From an uncultured Planctomycetaceae bacterium (GTDB lineage Bacteria > Planctomycetota > Planctomycetia > Planctomycetales > Planctomycetaceae), in assembly GCA_903921605.1 (NCBI GenBank), contig CAIXQV010001242.1, forward strand, positions 1-14,390: a DNA stretch of 14,390 bases, in the 5' to 3' direction. Positions 6,477-14,359 of the stretch are shown in pieces; position 1 is the first letter of the stretch; every line of letters starts with the position of its first letter. The notes beneath the pieces are model-generated. The model did no database searches and was not told the DNA's origin. It worked only from the letters and a program-made list of their open reading frames with translations. The translations under genes were made by a program, and so were the position numbers.

Positions 6477-7682
6477 TTATTCAATCAGCAGCGGCTGACT
6501 CATGATTCCATCGACTGTCACTGGAGCGTTCCCACGCAGTGCATAGCGAGTCGTGTAAGGGGCCGGCTGAACTCGCAGGTAGCGCTGGCTGGGGCCGCCA
6601 GTCAGTTTGACGGCCATGATTCGCACACCCACGAATCTTGTGATCGTGAATTGAGCATTATTTCCGGGTCCGGAGACTTCGATAAAGATCGGGATCGCGC
6701 GAACATGCCCAACAATCGACTTCAGTGCGCTTTCGATCCCGGCACTGATCCCTGTGTCGCCGTTGAGGAAAAGAACTCCAGCCTCATTGAAACGCAGCTC
6801 TCCATTCGGGAACCAGTTAAGATCGCTGGCGTTGATGCCGTTCTGGATCTGCCGTTTCAGATCGGCAGTGCTGTTGTTGGGCGAGCCAATATCCACCGTG
6901 CCGCGATTCCCTGACGGCATCGCACTGTTGGCATCAGGGTAGATGTTCACCTCAGGAATACCATCAGCGCTGTTGGAGACATTGCCAGTCATCGAATCAT
7001 AGCGATGCTGGTCAGAGAAGCCGGAGTTTGTCTGGTTATAGATTTGAGCGAGTAACGAGTTCCATGTCGTGAGGTCCAGCGCGATTGGCAGGATGTCAAT
7101 TGAGGCCGTCGAATCTTCCGGCAGATAGAAACCTGTTGTGGGGGCAATGGACGCGACCGCGCGAGCCTCAACGTCGAAGGAGTTGTGTCCGAGTATCTGT
7201 GCAAAGACGGCACCGAGAGGTGCATTCGCCGCAGTGGTTCTTCGTACGGTGACTTCGACCATGTTGTATGGAGATACTTCCCATTGCAGATCCCACTTAT
7301 TTGTTGTTGAGTTCCAGGAACGACATCCAAAACGGACGTCGCGCTCAGCTGAAAGTTGAGTTGACTTGATATCGCCGGAGCGAAACCTGGCTGTCATTTC
7401 GGTGGCTGCGTCTTCGGCCTCACTGGCCGCATAGTCGGAAGTACGTGTCGCGCCCGGACCAAGCCCGCTGATGAGTTCCTGCATTGCAGCGTGTGCTGCA
7501 GAATCAGCAGCGTTCTGCACTTGCCCTTTCGTAACATTGACCAAAGCAAAGTCGACGGTGAAAGCGGCGATTCCAATGACGACCACCATCATGACGGCCG
7601 CGAGTACGATCACTGTACCACGGCGATTGCAGCGGGTGTCGTAACGGCGGATCGCTGGTCGGGCTGCGTAAATCGACTTCAT
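6477..7682 (-). CDS. TadG-like pilus-assembly / secretion accessory protein
   Basis: The 401-residue protein has the layout of TadG-like proteins of Tad (Flp) loci. A short basic N terminus ending in NRRG is followed by one membrane segment (about 23-46) and the signature VTKGQVQNAADSAAHAAM (50-67), so most of the protein lies outside the membrane. I chose ATG 7682 because AGGAG (7694-7690) sits seven bases upstream; a GTG at 7709 in the same frame has no such site. The remainder is a beta-rich region with no motif I can name, ending in a basic and hydrophobic tail (QRYLRVQPAPY near the end). No von Willebrand A metal site is evident to me. It is the last gene of a minus-strand cluster and lies 87 bp after the secreted hypothetical gene. 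Confidence 0.8.
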   Translation of the reverse strand: MKSIYAARPAIRRYDTRCNRRGTVIVLAAVMMVVVIGIAAFTVDFALVNVTKGQVQNAADSAAHAAMQELISGLGPGATRTSDYAASEAEDAATEMTARFRSGDIKSTQLSAERDVRFGCRSWNSTTNKWDLQWEVSPYNMVEVTVRRTTAANAPLGAVFAQILGHNSFDVEARAVASIAPTTGFYLPEDSTASIDILPIALDLTTWNSLLAQIYNQTNSGFSDQHRYDSMTGNVSNSADGIPEVNIYPDANSAMPSGNRGTVDIGSPNNSTADLKRQIQNGINASDLNWFPNGELRFNEAGVLFLNGDTGISAGIESALKSIVGHVRAIPIFIEVSGPGNNAQFTITRFVGVRIMAVKLTGGPSQRYLRVQPAPYTTRYALRGNAPVTVDGIMSQPLLIE

Positions 7683-7769
7683 GGCCTGTCTCCTGTTGAT
7701 AACGTCCACAAATGCGTACTTAAGAAAGGGAGTGAGAAAGTCAGACGGCGGTTCATTTCGCAGTTGGCG

Positions 7770-8564
7770 TCAGGTACCGCTCGGAGCCTGATCCTCGGTA
7801 ATGTCCATCGTGTAGTCCTCAGGATTCTCCTCGTAGACTGCACGAGCGACATCCTCGACTTTCAGCTGGTAGCGATGGAGCACCCGATCGGTCGTGTCTG
7901 TGACCACATCACCATTGTCGAATGTCTTGCGTGTCGTGTTCAGGTAAAGCAATTCAACTCGATGGGCACCGAGATTGACGCACGTGTTTTCTGTGGAGAA
8001 TTCAGGGGTATAGTCTTCAAGCGTAGATTCCCCGTCGGTGACATTGACAGCAACAGGGCTCTGCGCAAATTGGCCCCAGGTTCGTGAGGTTCCGTTGAGT
8101 AGTTCGAAGCGAATACCGGTCTCGGTTAACTGCATGGCGACTGTGTATTTCAGGCTGTCATTAGACCGACTCAGCGTGGCTGTGCGGTTCGACTGTGCGG
8201 TCCCGATTAAGCCCGATCCACGCCGGACCTGAACCTGAAGGCCACCTTCATTAAATGTAGGCTGATCACGATGGTTGACCTGAATGAGTCCGAATACTCC
8301 CGTCGTGGATTGTGATGGCGAGATGACATTCAGAATTTGTGGAGACGATGTTGAGGGATCCGGTTCAGCAATCAACGCGACCCAGTCTTCTTCGATGCGA
8401 ACCAATCGTCGCTCACGATCATCCGCATGTGTGGTTGTGGACGCGTGGCCTAAGATAAGGCCGATCAACGCCATTCGAATTAATGATAATACAGTGGTCT
8501 CCGGTGTGCTCAGTGCAACGATCAGTGGGTTGCTCTGGTCTGGAATGTTCAATGGAAATCGCAT
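7770..8564 (-). CDS. secreted hypothetical protein within the Tad-like cluster
   Basis: I do not recognise this family. The start ATG 8564 is well supported by AAAAGGAG (8579-8572) seven bases upstream. The 264-residue product has an unusually long N region, then a hydrophobic stretch (about 25-40, ending LIGLILGHAS) and a plausible signal-peptidase site after THA (about residue 47), so it is probably exported. The mature part is beta-strand rich and acidic, with few cysteines (one near residue 196) and an acidic C terminus (YEENPEDYTMDITEDQ). It sits between tadE-like and tadG-like genes on the same strand and probably shares their transcript. I infer a role in the same envelope or pilus system from position alone. 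Confidence 0.7.
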   Translation of the reverse strand: MRFPLNIPDQSNPLIVALSTPETTVLSLIRMALIGLILGHASTTTHADDRERRLVRIEEDWVALIAEPDPSTSSPQILNVISPSQSTTGVFGLIQVNHRDQPTFNEGGLQVQVRRGSGLIGTAQSNRTATLSRSNDSLKYTVAMQLTETGIRFELLNGTSRTWGQFAQSPVAVNVTDGESTLEDYTPEFSTENTCVNLGAHRVELLYLNTTRKTFDNGDVVTDTTDRVLHRYQLKVEDVARAVYEENPEDYTMDITEDQAPSGT

Positions 8565-8734
8565 TGAGCGGCTCCTTTTGTTTGAGGAATGGATTTGGCT
8601 TCGAAGGGCTGATGCACGTCGCAGGCGTTCGAGCAGATTTAGTCTTTTCGAACGACGTCACCCTGGCGTCGTCGTGCAGTCGGCTGATATGCGGTCGTGA
8701 ACTTGACTGCGCCGCTGGCCGGGGACAAAGATGA

Positions 8735-9244
8735 CTATTCGTGCTGCATCGCACATTCACCGCGGATCGGCTTATCGCCGATGACATTCTGAACTGACCA
8801 GCTGACGGCTGAGAATGGTACTCTCACGTCCAACTGGATGACGTCTCCTGTCGTCGCGGCCGACACATCGGCTAACACTGTCCCAGTGTTGCCATCGGTC
8901 ACGTTCAGTTCCACTGTGATGTTGGCCGCACTGCATCCGAGTGTGGATGTTACATGGCTGGTCACGAGGCCCGTGACACTGGTGTTTGTGGATCCATCAA
9001 GAATGGCCGCCCGGCAGCCAATGCGGGCGGCCGAGTTCAGCAATTGATTGACGGACATCGCTCGGCCGAATTCAATGATGCCGAGCAGGATGAGGAGAAA
9101 CACCGGAAAGCAGACAGCAACTTCGACCATGGCACTTCCCCTGCGTGTGCTGTCCCGACGCAGTGGAGTTTTACTTGAAGCACGTTTCATCTGACGCAGC
9201 CTGAAAATCAGGTCCGGGTCAAGCCTCACCCTACGAATCGCCAT
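8735..9244 (-). CDS. TadE-like pseudopilin-related membrane protein
   Basis: This 169-residue protein matches the TadE-like pattern. A basic N terminus ending in RRGSAMVEVAV (about 35-45) carries the conserved Glu five residues after the Gly (GSAMVE). A single membrane helix (about 38-62, FPVFLLILLGIIEFG) follows, then NQLLNSAARIGCRAAI, as in other TadE proteins. The extracytoplasmic domain (about 80-169) contains three cysteines. TadE-type minor pseudopilins are cleaved by a prepilin peptidase after the Gly. The start is uncertain: neither ATG 9244 nor the in-frame ATG 9190 has a clear Shine-Dalgarno sequence, and 9190 would leave a more usual short N terminus. It is the first gene of the minus-strand cluster and has a 170-bp gap to the next gene. 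Confidence 0.85.
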   Translation of the reverse strand: MAIRRVRLDPDLIFRLRQMKRASSKTPLRRDSTRRGSAMVEVAVCFPVFLLILLGIIEFGRAMSVNQLLNSAARIGCRAAILDGSTNTSVTGLVTSHVTSTLGCSAANITVELNVTDGNTGTVLADVSAATTGDVIQLDVRVPFSAVSWSVQNVIGDKPIRGECAMQHE

Positions 9245-9659
9245 CAGTCTGGCGTTCGTGTTGAAGCCCTCGACGGTTAGTCAAATATGCACGCAGAAGT
9301 TCCCCGGAATTAACAAATCCCTGATCACATGGCAATGCGTCGTTCTCATGATGCAATCGCGAAGCAATCAATCTCGACGGGGCGTTGAAACCACATGTGG
9401 TTGTTGACGAATCACTTCACGCTGCGGCAGTTTTTGCTGCAACCCCGGGACGTATGATGACGCTATGCTCCACACTGAGCCGCAAGAATGCTTCCGATTC
9501 TGTCGATAATTCCTTCGCCGTGGTTTTTGAAACTTTCAACGCTGCGCACGCAGAAAAGATCCGGCATTAACACTCGCGAACAGATCGCGCATCGCAGGGA
9601 TTAGTAATCCCCCTGCCTTTTTCCTGGCCAGCAGTCCTGCAGGATGGGAGTTTCTACTG
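9245..9659. promoter_or_regulatory. divergent intergenic region with a 14-bp palindrome
   Basis: These 415 bases separate the leftward tadE-like cluster from the rightward kinase gene and must hold the promoters of both. A perfect palindrome, AACCACATGTGGTT, lies at 9389-9402, close to a TTGACG at 9405-9410, and looks like a dimeric repressor or activator site. A terminator-like hairpin lies near the kinase (9594-9622). A 61-codon frame at 9385-9570 has no ribosome binding site and is not called. No confident -10 box was found. Confidence 0.35.
9594..9622 (+). terminator. terminator-like hairpin in the leader of the kinase gene
   Basis: GCAGGGATT (9594-9602) pairs with AATC and CCCTGC (9606-9616), with two bulged C residues and the loop AGT. 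One C and TTTTT (9618-9622) follow. It lies 38 bases before the kinase start with no coding gene upstream on this strand. It may attenuate the kinase transcript or end a short leader RNA. Confidence 0.5.
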
Positions 9660-10445
9660 ATGTCTGATCCGTCTGCGGAAAATCTCGAACTCCGCCAGCG
9701 ACTCAAAGTGCTCGAAGAGGAGCTGATGCGAGCCCAGCGGCTGAGCTCAGTGGGAGCTCTGGCCTCGTCGATCACTCATGAGTTCAATAACATTCTGACG
9801 ACGGTGATCAACTACGCCAAAATGGGACTGCGTCACGGGGATGAGGCGACTCGCACCAAGTCCTTCGATCGCATTCTGTCCGCTGGACAACGAGCAGCAA
9901 AGATCACGACCGGGATGTTGGCTTACGCTCGCAATTCCAGCGATCGCATTGAGCCGGCCGATCTGAAACGCCTGCTGGATGATGTCCTTTCGCTTGTCCA
10001 GAAGGATCTGCAGATGCATCGCATCGGCATCGACCTGATGGCTCCCTCGAGCGTTTGGGCGATGGCCAATGCCAGCCAGATTCAGCAGTTGCTGATGAAT
10101 CTGATCGTGAATGCTCGTCAGGCGATGTCTGAGAACGGTCGCCTGAAGCTCATCGTGCGAGACAACAAGGCTGAAGGTTGGGCGGAAGTAATTGTCAGCG
10201 ATACCGGTTGCGGGATTCCGCACGACAAACTGCCGCACATCTTTGACTCGTTCTACACGACAAAGCAGCCGGATGCTCGAGGACAGGGCGGAACAGGCTT
10301 AGGGTTGGCCCTTTGTAGACGCATTGTGGAAGCTCACCAGGGCCGCATCCGCGTTGAAAGCGAAATCGGCAAAGGCACCACGTTTACGCTGAAACTGCCA
10401 CGATCCGAATCACCGGCTGGCTTCATCGACACTTCTGCCGCCTAA
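9660..10445 (+). CDS. soluble sensor histidine kinase, orphan
   Basis: This is a two-component histidine kinase of 261 residues without a membrane segment or recognisable sensor domain. Residues about 6-28 form a short coiled coil. The dimerisation and phosphoacceptor helix follows, with His40 in SSITHEFNNIL. The ATP-binding domain shows the N box (QLLMNLIVNARQAM, 143-156), the G1 box DTGCGIP (181-187), the F box (FDSFYTTK, 195-202) and the G2 box GTGLGLAL (211-218). The H-E-F-N-N context is typical of the NtrB-like and cytoplasmic PAS-linked kinase group. The ATG is preceded by GGGAG (9646-9650) at nine bases. No response regulator lies beside it, so its partner must be encoded elsewhere. 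It is divergent from the tadE-like cluster and could regulate it, but nothing in the sequence proves that. Confidence 0.92.
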   Translation: MSDPSAENLELRQRLKVLEEELMRAQRLSSVGALASSITHEFNNILTTVINYAKMGLRHGDEATRTKSFDRILSAGQRAAKITTGMLAYARNSSDRIEPADLKRLLDDVLSLVQKDLQMHRIGIDLMAPSSVWAMANASQIQQLLMNLIVNARQAMSENGRLKLIVRDNKAEGWAEVIVSDTGCGIPHDKLPHIFDSFYTTKQPDARGQGGTGLGLALCRRIVEAHQGRIRVESEIGKGTTFTLKLPRSESPAGFIDTSAA

Positions 10446-11071
10446 ACCTGCCGACTCAATCAATCGCTGTCCGCAGGTACGTTCGGGAATTCAAATTCCG
10501 AAGCCGTCAAACGGTTTGATCGCAGATCCGACGCCTGAACGACGTCGACCCTGATGAATGCAACTCAGGGATCTGCTGTGTCGAATGCGTTCTTCCGGCA
10601 ATCTCTCGGTTGTATAGCGATCGATTTCTGCCGCGCGCGACTGTTTTGCCTGGAACTTGCTTGGCTGTCGCGGAGTGCTTCCCAACTCCCGAAAAACGGG
10701 TAGACTTGGCAGACTGGCCAGATTGCCGTCGCGGGTAGATCCACGGTTTGGAGAATCCTGCTGCGGTCGTTGGCCTTTATTGGCTCGAATCCCCCCACCT
10801 GTTTTCCCCGTCACTGTTCCAACCACGTGAGGTCACGTTGGTGATGTGAGACGGCAAGAGTTGAGCACTCACATTTGGTCCAAAGAATCCATAAAGCGAC
10901 TTGTCACGTCTATGATTGATGAGTCACTGGTTGGCAGGACCACAGTGAGGATTCACAACTCCGAAAAACTGGTCAATCACGGAGCAATATTCTTCGGCGG
11001 TTGACGCTTTCGAGCAACGGTAACGAAGTCCTTAGATCATGAACTAAGAAGTAGAGCGAGAAAGGCCCCCA
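10446..11071. other. gene-free intergenic stretch upstream of the protease
   Basis: I find no convincing gene in these 626 bases; a minus-strand frame at 10491-10826 has no motif or ribosome binding site. Small hairpins are present just after the kinase: an imperfect one at 10482-10502 and a TCAAACGGTTTGA palindrome at 10506-10518. Neither is followed by a T tract. A TTGACG at 11001-11006 could be a -35 element for the protease, but no good -10 box follows at the usual distance. Confidence 0.5.
11031..11048. promoter_or_regulatory. imperfect 18-bp dyad before the protease start
   Basis: CTTAGATCATGAACTAAG is symmetric except for one mismatched pair, and lies 23 bases ahead of the ATG of the protease gene. 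It could be an operator or part of the 5' leader fold. A site this short could also arise by chance. Confidence 0.2.
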
Positions 11072-13945
11072 ATGCTCAGACAATTGTTGCAACTTCGAAA
11101 TCTGGCCTTGTCAGCGTTGCTGGCGACTGCTGGTTCAGGCCTGATGGCTCAGGAAGGCCAGCAGCCGGATTTCCCGCCCGCTGATAAAGTGCTGGAGGGA
11201 TATGAGAAGGTCGTCACCAAAGCCAACATCAAGCCGATGTATACGCTCTGGACGCGTCAGAAAGACGGCCAGATGTACGCCGAACTGCCTCGTGGCTTCG
11301 GGCAAAAAAAATACTTCATCGCGACAACAGTGGCCAGCGGTGAAGACTACGCCGGGTTACAGGCTGGCGATGTCTACGTCTACTGGCGTCAGTACGACAA
11401 GCGGCTTGCCTTGATGACGCCCAACGTTTCTATCCGCGCGGATGGGGATCGTGAAGCCGCTTCGTCTGTCGAACGGCTGTTTACCGATAAGGTTATCATG
11501 GAAGTTCCAATCGTCGCGATGGGACCGGGTGGCGGTCCCATCATCGATATGGACGCAATGTTGCTCAGCAATCCGTCGAGCAGTGCCATTGCTCCTGCTG
11601 GCGTGAACATGGGGCTCGCCATGCGCGGGATCTATTCCATCAAGACGGCGAAAGCTTTCGAGAACAACGTTGAAATCTCTTTCGAAGTTCCTTCCTCCGA
11701 CAACAACGTGTTGAAGGTGCTGCACTATTCGATCAGTGATATTCCGGACAACACCGGTTATCAGCCTCGAGTCGCCGACAGCCGCGTAGGATTCTTCACC
11801 ACGTCGTATATCGATCTGGCGAAATACAATGACCGCGAAACGCATATTCGCTATGTGAATCGCTGGCATCTGGAGAAGGCCGATCCGAAGCTGCAATTGA
11901 GCCCTCCCAAGAATCCAATTGTATTCTACATCGAACACACAACTCCAGTGCGTTATCGCCGCTGGGTGCGCGACGGGATCGTGTCGTGGAATGCAGCGTT
12001 CGAAAAGATCGGTATCGCCAACGCGATCGAAGTCTATTATCAGGACGCCACAACGAACGCCCACATGGACAAGGATCCGGAAGACGTTCAGTACAATTTT
12101 GTTCGCTGGTTGAATAACGACGTCGGGACCGCAATTGGCCCAAGCCGCGTTCATCCTTTGACTGGTCAGATTCTGGATGCCGACATCATTCTGACTGACG
12201 GCTGGATTCGACACTATCAGAAGCAGTTTGCTGAAGCTCTGCCGAAGATCGCAATGGAAGGTTACGGACCGGACACGCTGGCATGGCTGGCTGATCATCC
12301 GGAATGGGATCCACGAGTTCGTCTCGCTCCGCCTTCTTTGCGACGTTCTGTAATGGATAAGATCGCCGAGCAGGCCGCAATGCCTTACGCCGGTCATCCT
12401 CTGGCTTCTGCCGATCCACGCATGATGGGGGATCAGGAATTTGATGGCCTGAATCGTCCCAGCCAGACGAATGGTCTGTGCCTTGCTGCTGAAGGCATGT
12501 CGTTCGACCTCGCGTTGATGAAAATGACGCTGGAACTTCTGAATGCTCAGGAAGCCGCTCCGGCTGCTGCTGAAGGCGAAAAGAAGGAAGAGAAAAAAGA
12601 CGAGAAACCGAAGGAGCAGATGCTGGATGGTATGCCGGAGTCGTTCGTCGGTCCGCTGATTGCCCACCTCGTGGCGCATGAAGTGGGACATACGCTCGGC
12701 CTGCGTCACAACTTCAAGGCTTCCAGCGTCTACACTCTGGCTCAGGTCAACAGTGAAGAGCTGAAGGGCAAGAAGCAGCTGGCCGGTTCGGTCATGGATT
12801 ACATCGGAACCAACATTCGTCTGGATTCCGGCGCAATTCAGGGCGACTACAGCATGACCGGAGTTGGTCCTTATGACATGTGGGCGATCGAGTACGGTTA
12901 CACCTTTGGGGACCTGAAGCCGATTCTGGCGCGTGTTGCTGAACCGGAACTGGTTTATGCAACCGACGAAGACACCGGTGGCCCGGATCCTCTGGCTCGC
13001 CGTTACGACTTCACGAAGAATCCGCTTGAATACGCAGAAGAGCAGACTCGACTGGCGGCCCATCACCGTGCACGGCTGCTGTCCGACTTTATCAAAGACG
13101 GCGATAGCTGGGATCGAGTTCGCTACGGTTATGAAATGATCCTGTCGTTGCAGACGCGATCCACTTCGATGATGGCCAACTGGATTGGCGGGGCTCATGT
13201 GAACCGTGACAAGAAGGGCGACCCGAACGGCCGCAAACCGATCGAAGTTGTTCCGGCTGACACTCAGCGAAAAGCGCTGGCATTCGTGATTACAAACACA
13301 TTCAGAGACGAAGCCTTCGGTTTGTCTCCGGAATTGGTGACCGCGATGGGGCTCGATAAGTGGTACGATGACTCCAGCTCCATGATGGAAGAAACCACTT
13401 GGCCAATTCATGATCGTATCATGGGGATCCAGGCAAGTGCTCTGACCAGCCTGATGAATCCTTCGACGTTGAAACGAGTTTACGACAATGAGTTCCGCGT
13501 TCCGGCTGATCAGGATTCCTTCACTCTGCCAGAACTTCTGAACACCGTAACGGCCGGTATCTGGTCAGAGCTGGATGTGAAAGCGGAAGGCGAATACAGC
13601 CCTCGCAAGCCTCTGATCTCCAGCCTGCGTCGTAACCTGCAGCGAGAACACCTGGAGCGTCTGATTGATCTGACGCTGCCGGGGAATGCTCAGGGAGCCG
13701 CAGGCCGAACGATCTCGACTTTGGCCAGTGAACAGTTGCGACAGATTGTGAAGAAGATTGAGGCGGCTCAGGCTGCCTCAGCCGACAAGCATGATGCCTA
13801 CACGACCGCGCATCTGTCTCAGTGCAAGGATCGAATTACCAAGGCTTTGGATGCGGATTATATCCTGAACCCAAGTCGGGGCGGTTCGAGCGGCGGCGGA
13901 CTTCGGATCATTCTGGGCAAGGAACAAATGGAGCAGGCTCCGTAG
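11072..13945 (+). CDS. secreted zinc-dependent metalloprotease (Met-zincin, DUF5118/DUF5117 type)
   Basis: This 957-residue protein is an exported metalloprotease. A signal peptide (about 1-26, ending GSGLMA before QEG) is followed by a DUF5118/DUF5117-like N-terminal region (about 40-250; LWTRQKDGQMYAELP and VYVYWRQYDKRLALM are typical). Next is a metzincin-like catalytic domain starting near the YRRWVRDGIVSWNAAFEKIGI segment. The zinc site is HEVGHTLGLRH (536-546), with Glu537 as general base, and the Met-turn is SVMDY (573-577, Met575). A charged Ala/Lys/Glu stretch (about 494-516) sits just before the zinc-binding helix. The C-terminal third (DUF4953/Met-zincin-like) extends to the end. 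The ATG has GAGAAAGG (11058-11065) six bases upstream. It is a single-gene unit with its own strong terminator. The natural substrate is unknown. Confidence 0.93.
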   Translation: MLRQLLQLRNLALSALLATAGSGLMAQEGQQPDFPPADKVLEGYEKVVTKANIKPMYTLWTRQKDGQMYAELPRGFGQKKYFIATTVASGEDYAGLQAGDVYVYWRQYDKRLALMTPNVSIRADGDREAASSVERLFTDKVIMEVPIVAMGPGGGPIIDMDAMLLSNPSSSAIAPAGVNMGLAMRGIYSIKTAKAFENNVEISFEVPSSDNNVLKVLHYSISDIPDNTGYQPRVADSRVGFFTTSYIDLAKYNDRETHIRYVNRWHLEKADPKLQLSPPKNPIVFYIEHTTPVRYRRWVRDGIVSWNAAFEKIGIANAIEVYYQDATTNAHMDKDPEDVQYNFVRWLNNDVGTAIGPSRVHPLTGQILDADIILTDGWIRHYQKQFAEALPKIAMEGYGPDTLAWLADHPEWDPRVRLAPPSLRRSVMDKIAEQAAMPYAGHPLASADPRMMGDQEFDGLNRPSQTNGLCLAAEGMSFDLALMKMTLELLNAQEAAPAAAEGEKKEEKKDEKPKEQMLDGMPESFVGPLIAHLVAHEVGHTLGLRHNFKASSVYTLAQVNSEELKGKKQLAGSVMDYIGTNIRLDSGAIQGDYSMTGVGPYDMWAIEYGYTFGDLKPILARVAEPELVYATDEDTGGPDPLARRYDFTKNPLEYAEEQTRLAAHHRARLLSDFIKDGDSWDRVRYGYEMILSLQTRSTSMMANWIGGAHVNRDKKGDPNGRKPIEVVPADTQRKALAFVITNTFRDEAFGLSPELVTAMGLDKWYDDSSSMMEETTWPIHDRIMGIQASALTSLMNPSTLKRVYDNEFRVPADQDSFTLPELLNTVTAGIWSELDVKAEGEYSPRKPLISSLRRNLQREHLERLIDLTLPGNAQGAAGRTISTLASEQLRQIVKKIEAAQAASADKHDAYTTAHLSQCKDRITKALDADYILNPSRGGSSGGGLRIILGKEQMEQAP

Positions 13946-13971
13946 TTTTGGCCACGGACCAGATAAAAAAC

Positions 13972-14005
13972 AAGCCCGGTCTTCTCACGAAGGCCGGGCT
14001 TTTTT
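13972..14005 (+). terminator. strong Rho-independent terminator of the protease gene
   Basis: AAGCCCGG (13972-13979) pairs with CCGGGCTT (13994-14001). An inner CTTC-TCAC-GAAG stem (13981-13992) stacks inside, and the run of T residues extends to 14005. It begins 26 bases after the protease stop codon. The A-rich stretch before it is not symmetric enough to predict equal activity in the other direction. Confidence 0.92.
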
Positions 14006-14027
14006 AATGACTCCTTTATCTGTCAAA

Positions 14028-14359
14028 GCACGATCTCAGATCGTGTGATCAGCCGCTGTGGGTTAGCCCACGGTTGTTCTTGCAGAGTTGCTGCGTCCAG
14101 AACCGGACGCTTACGCGTTCCGGGAGATTGAATCTGCAGTCTGGAGAGGACTGACTCAATAAATCACAAACCGACACGTCAGTGAGGGATACTTTCGCCG
14201 GACTCTGATCCCTCACTTATGCATTCTGAAGTTGCGTTTTTTCAGGCCCGAAGGGTCGACACAAGGGCGGATGTGTCGGCCCTTCAGGCCTGAATCGCAT
14301 TGTTTTTTGCAGTCCGGTGGCTCACGCCACCGGCAGAGGATGTGGCGGGCTTCCAGCCC
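14028..14359. repeat. REP/BIME-like cluster of palindromes
   Basis: At least seven inverted repeats lie in about 330 bases with no gene. They are CACGATC-TCA-GATCGTG (14029-14045), a GTGGG-TTAG-CCCAC core (14058-14071), CCGGACGC-TTAC-GCGTTCCGG (14103-14123), AGTGAGGGAT with ATCCCTCACT (14181-14217), a 23-bp-arm hairpin (14241-14294), CCGGTGGC-TCAC-GCCACCGG (14314-14333) and GGGC-TTCCA-GCCC (14347-14359). Several have short loops of the form TTAC, TCAC or TTAG between GC-rich arms. Similar palindromic units are common between genes in planctomycetes as far as I recall. A role as REP-type elements mobilised in trans by RAYT transposases is inference; no transposase is in the window. Confidence 0.65.
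14241..14294. repeat. 54-base long hairpin with 23-bp arms
   Basis: The arm 14241-14263 is complementary to 14272-14294 over 23 positions, with one mismatch (C-A) and one G-T wobble. The loop AGGGCGGA is eight bases long. As RNA it would be very stable. It has a T6 run on its left (14237-14242), so on the minus strand the stem would be preceded, not followed, by A residues. It is therefore not a terminator for rightward transcription, and on the plus strand only TCGCATTG follows. Confidence 0.85.

Noticed and set aside
10491..10826. 111-codon minus-strand frame in the intergenic stretch
   Set aside because: Low-complexity basic product with no start signal or family resemblance.
11357..13411. 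684-codon open frame on the minus strand
   Set aside because: It is fully antisense to the protease gene, which has a signal peptide, zinc motif, Met-turn, ribosome binding site and terminator. The antisense product has no recognisable domain.
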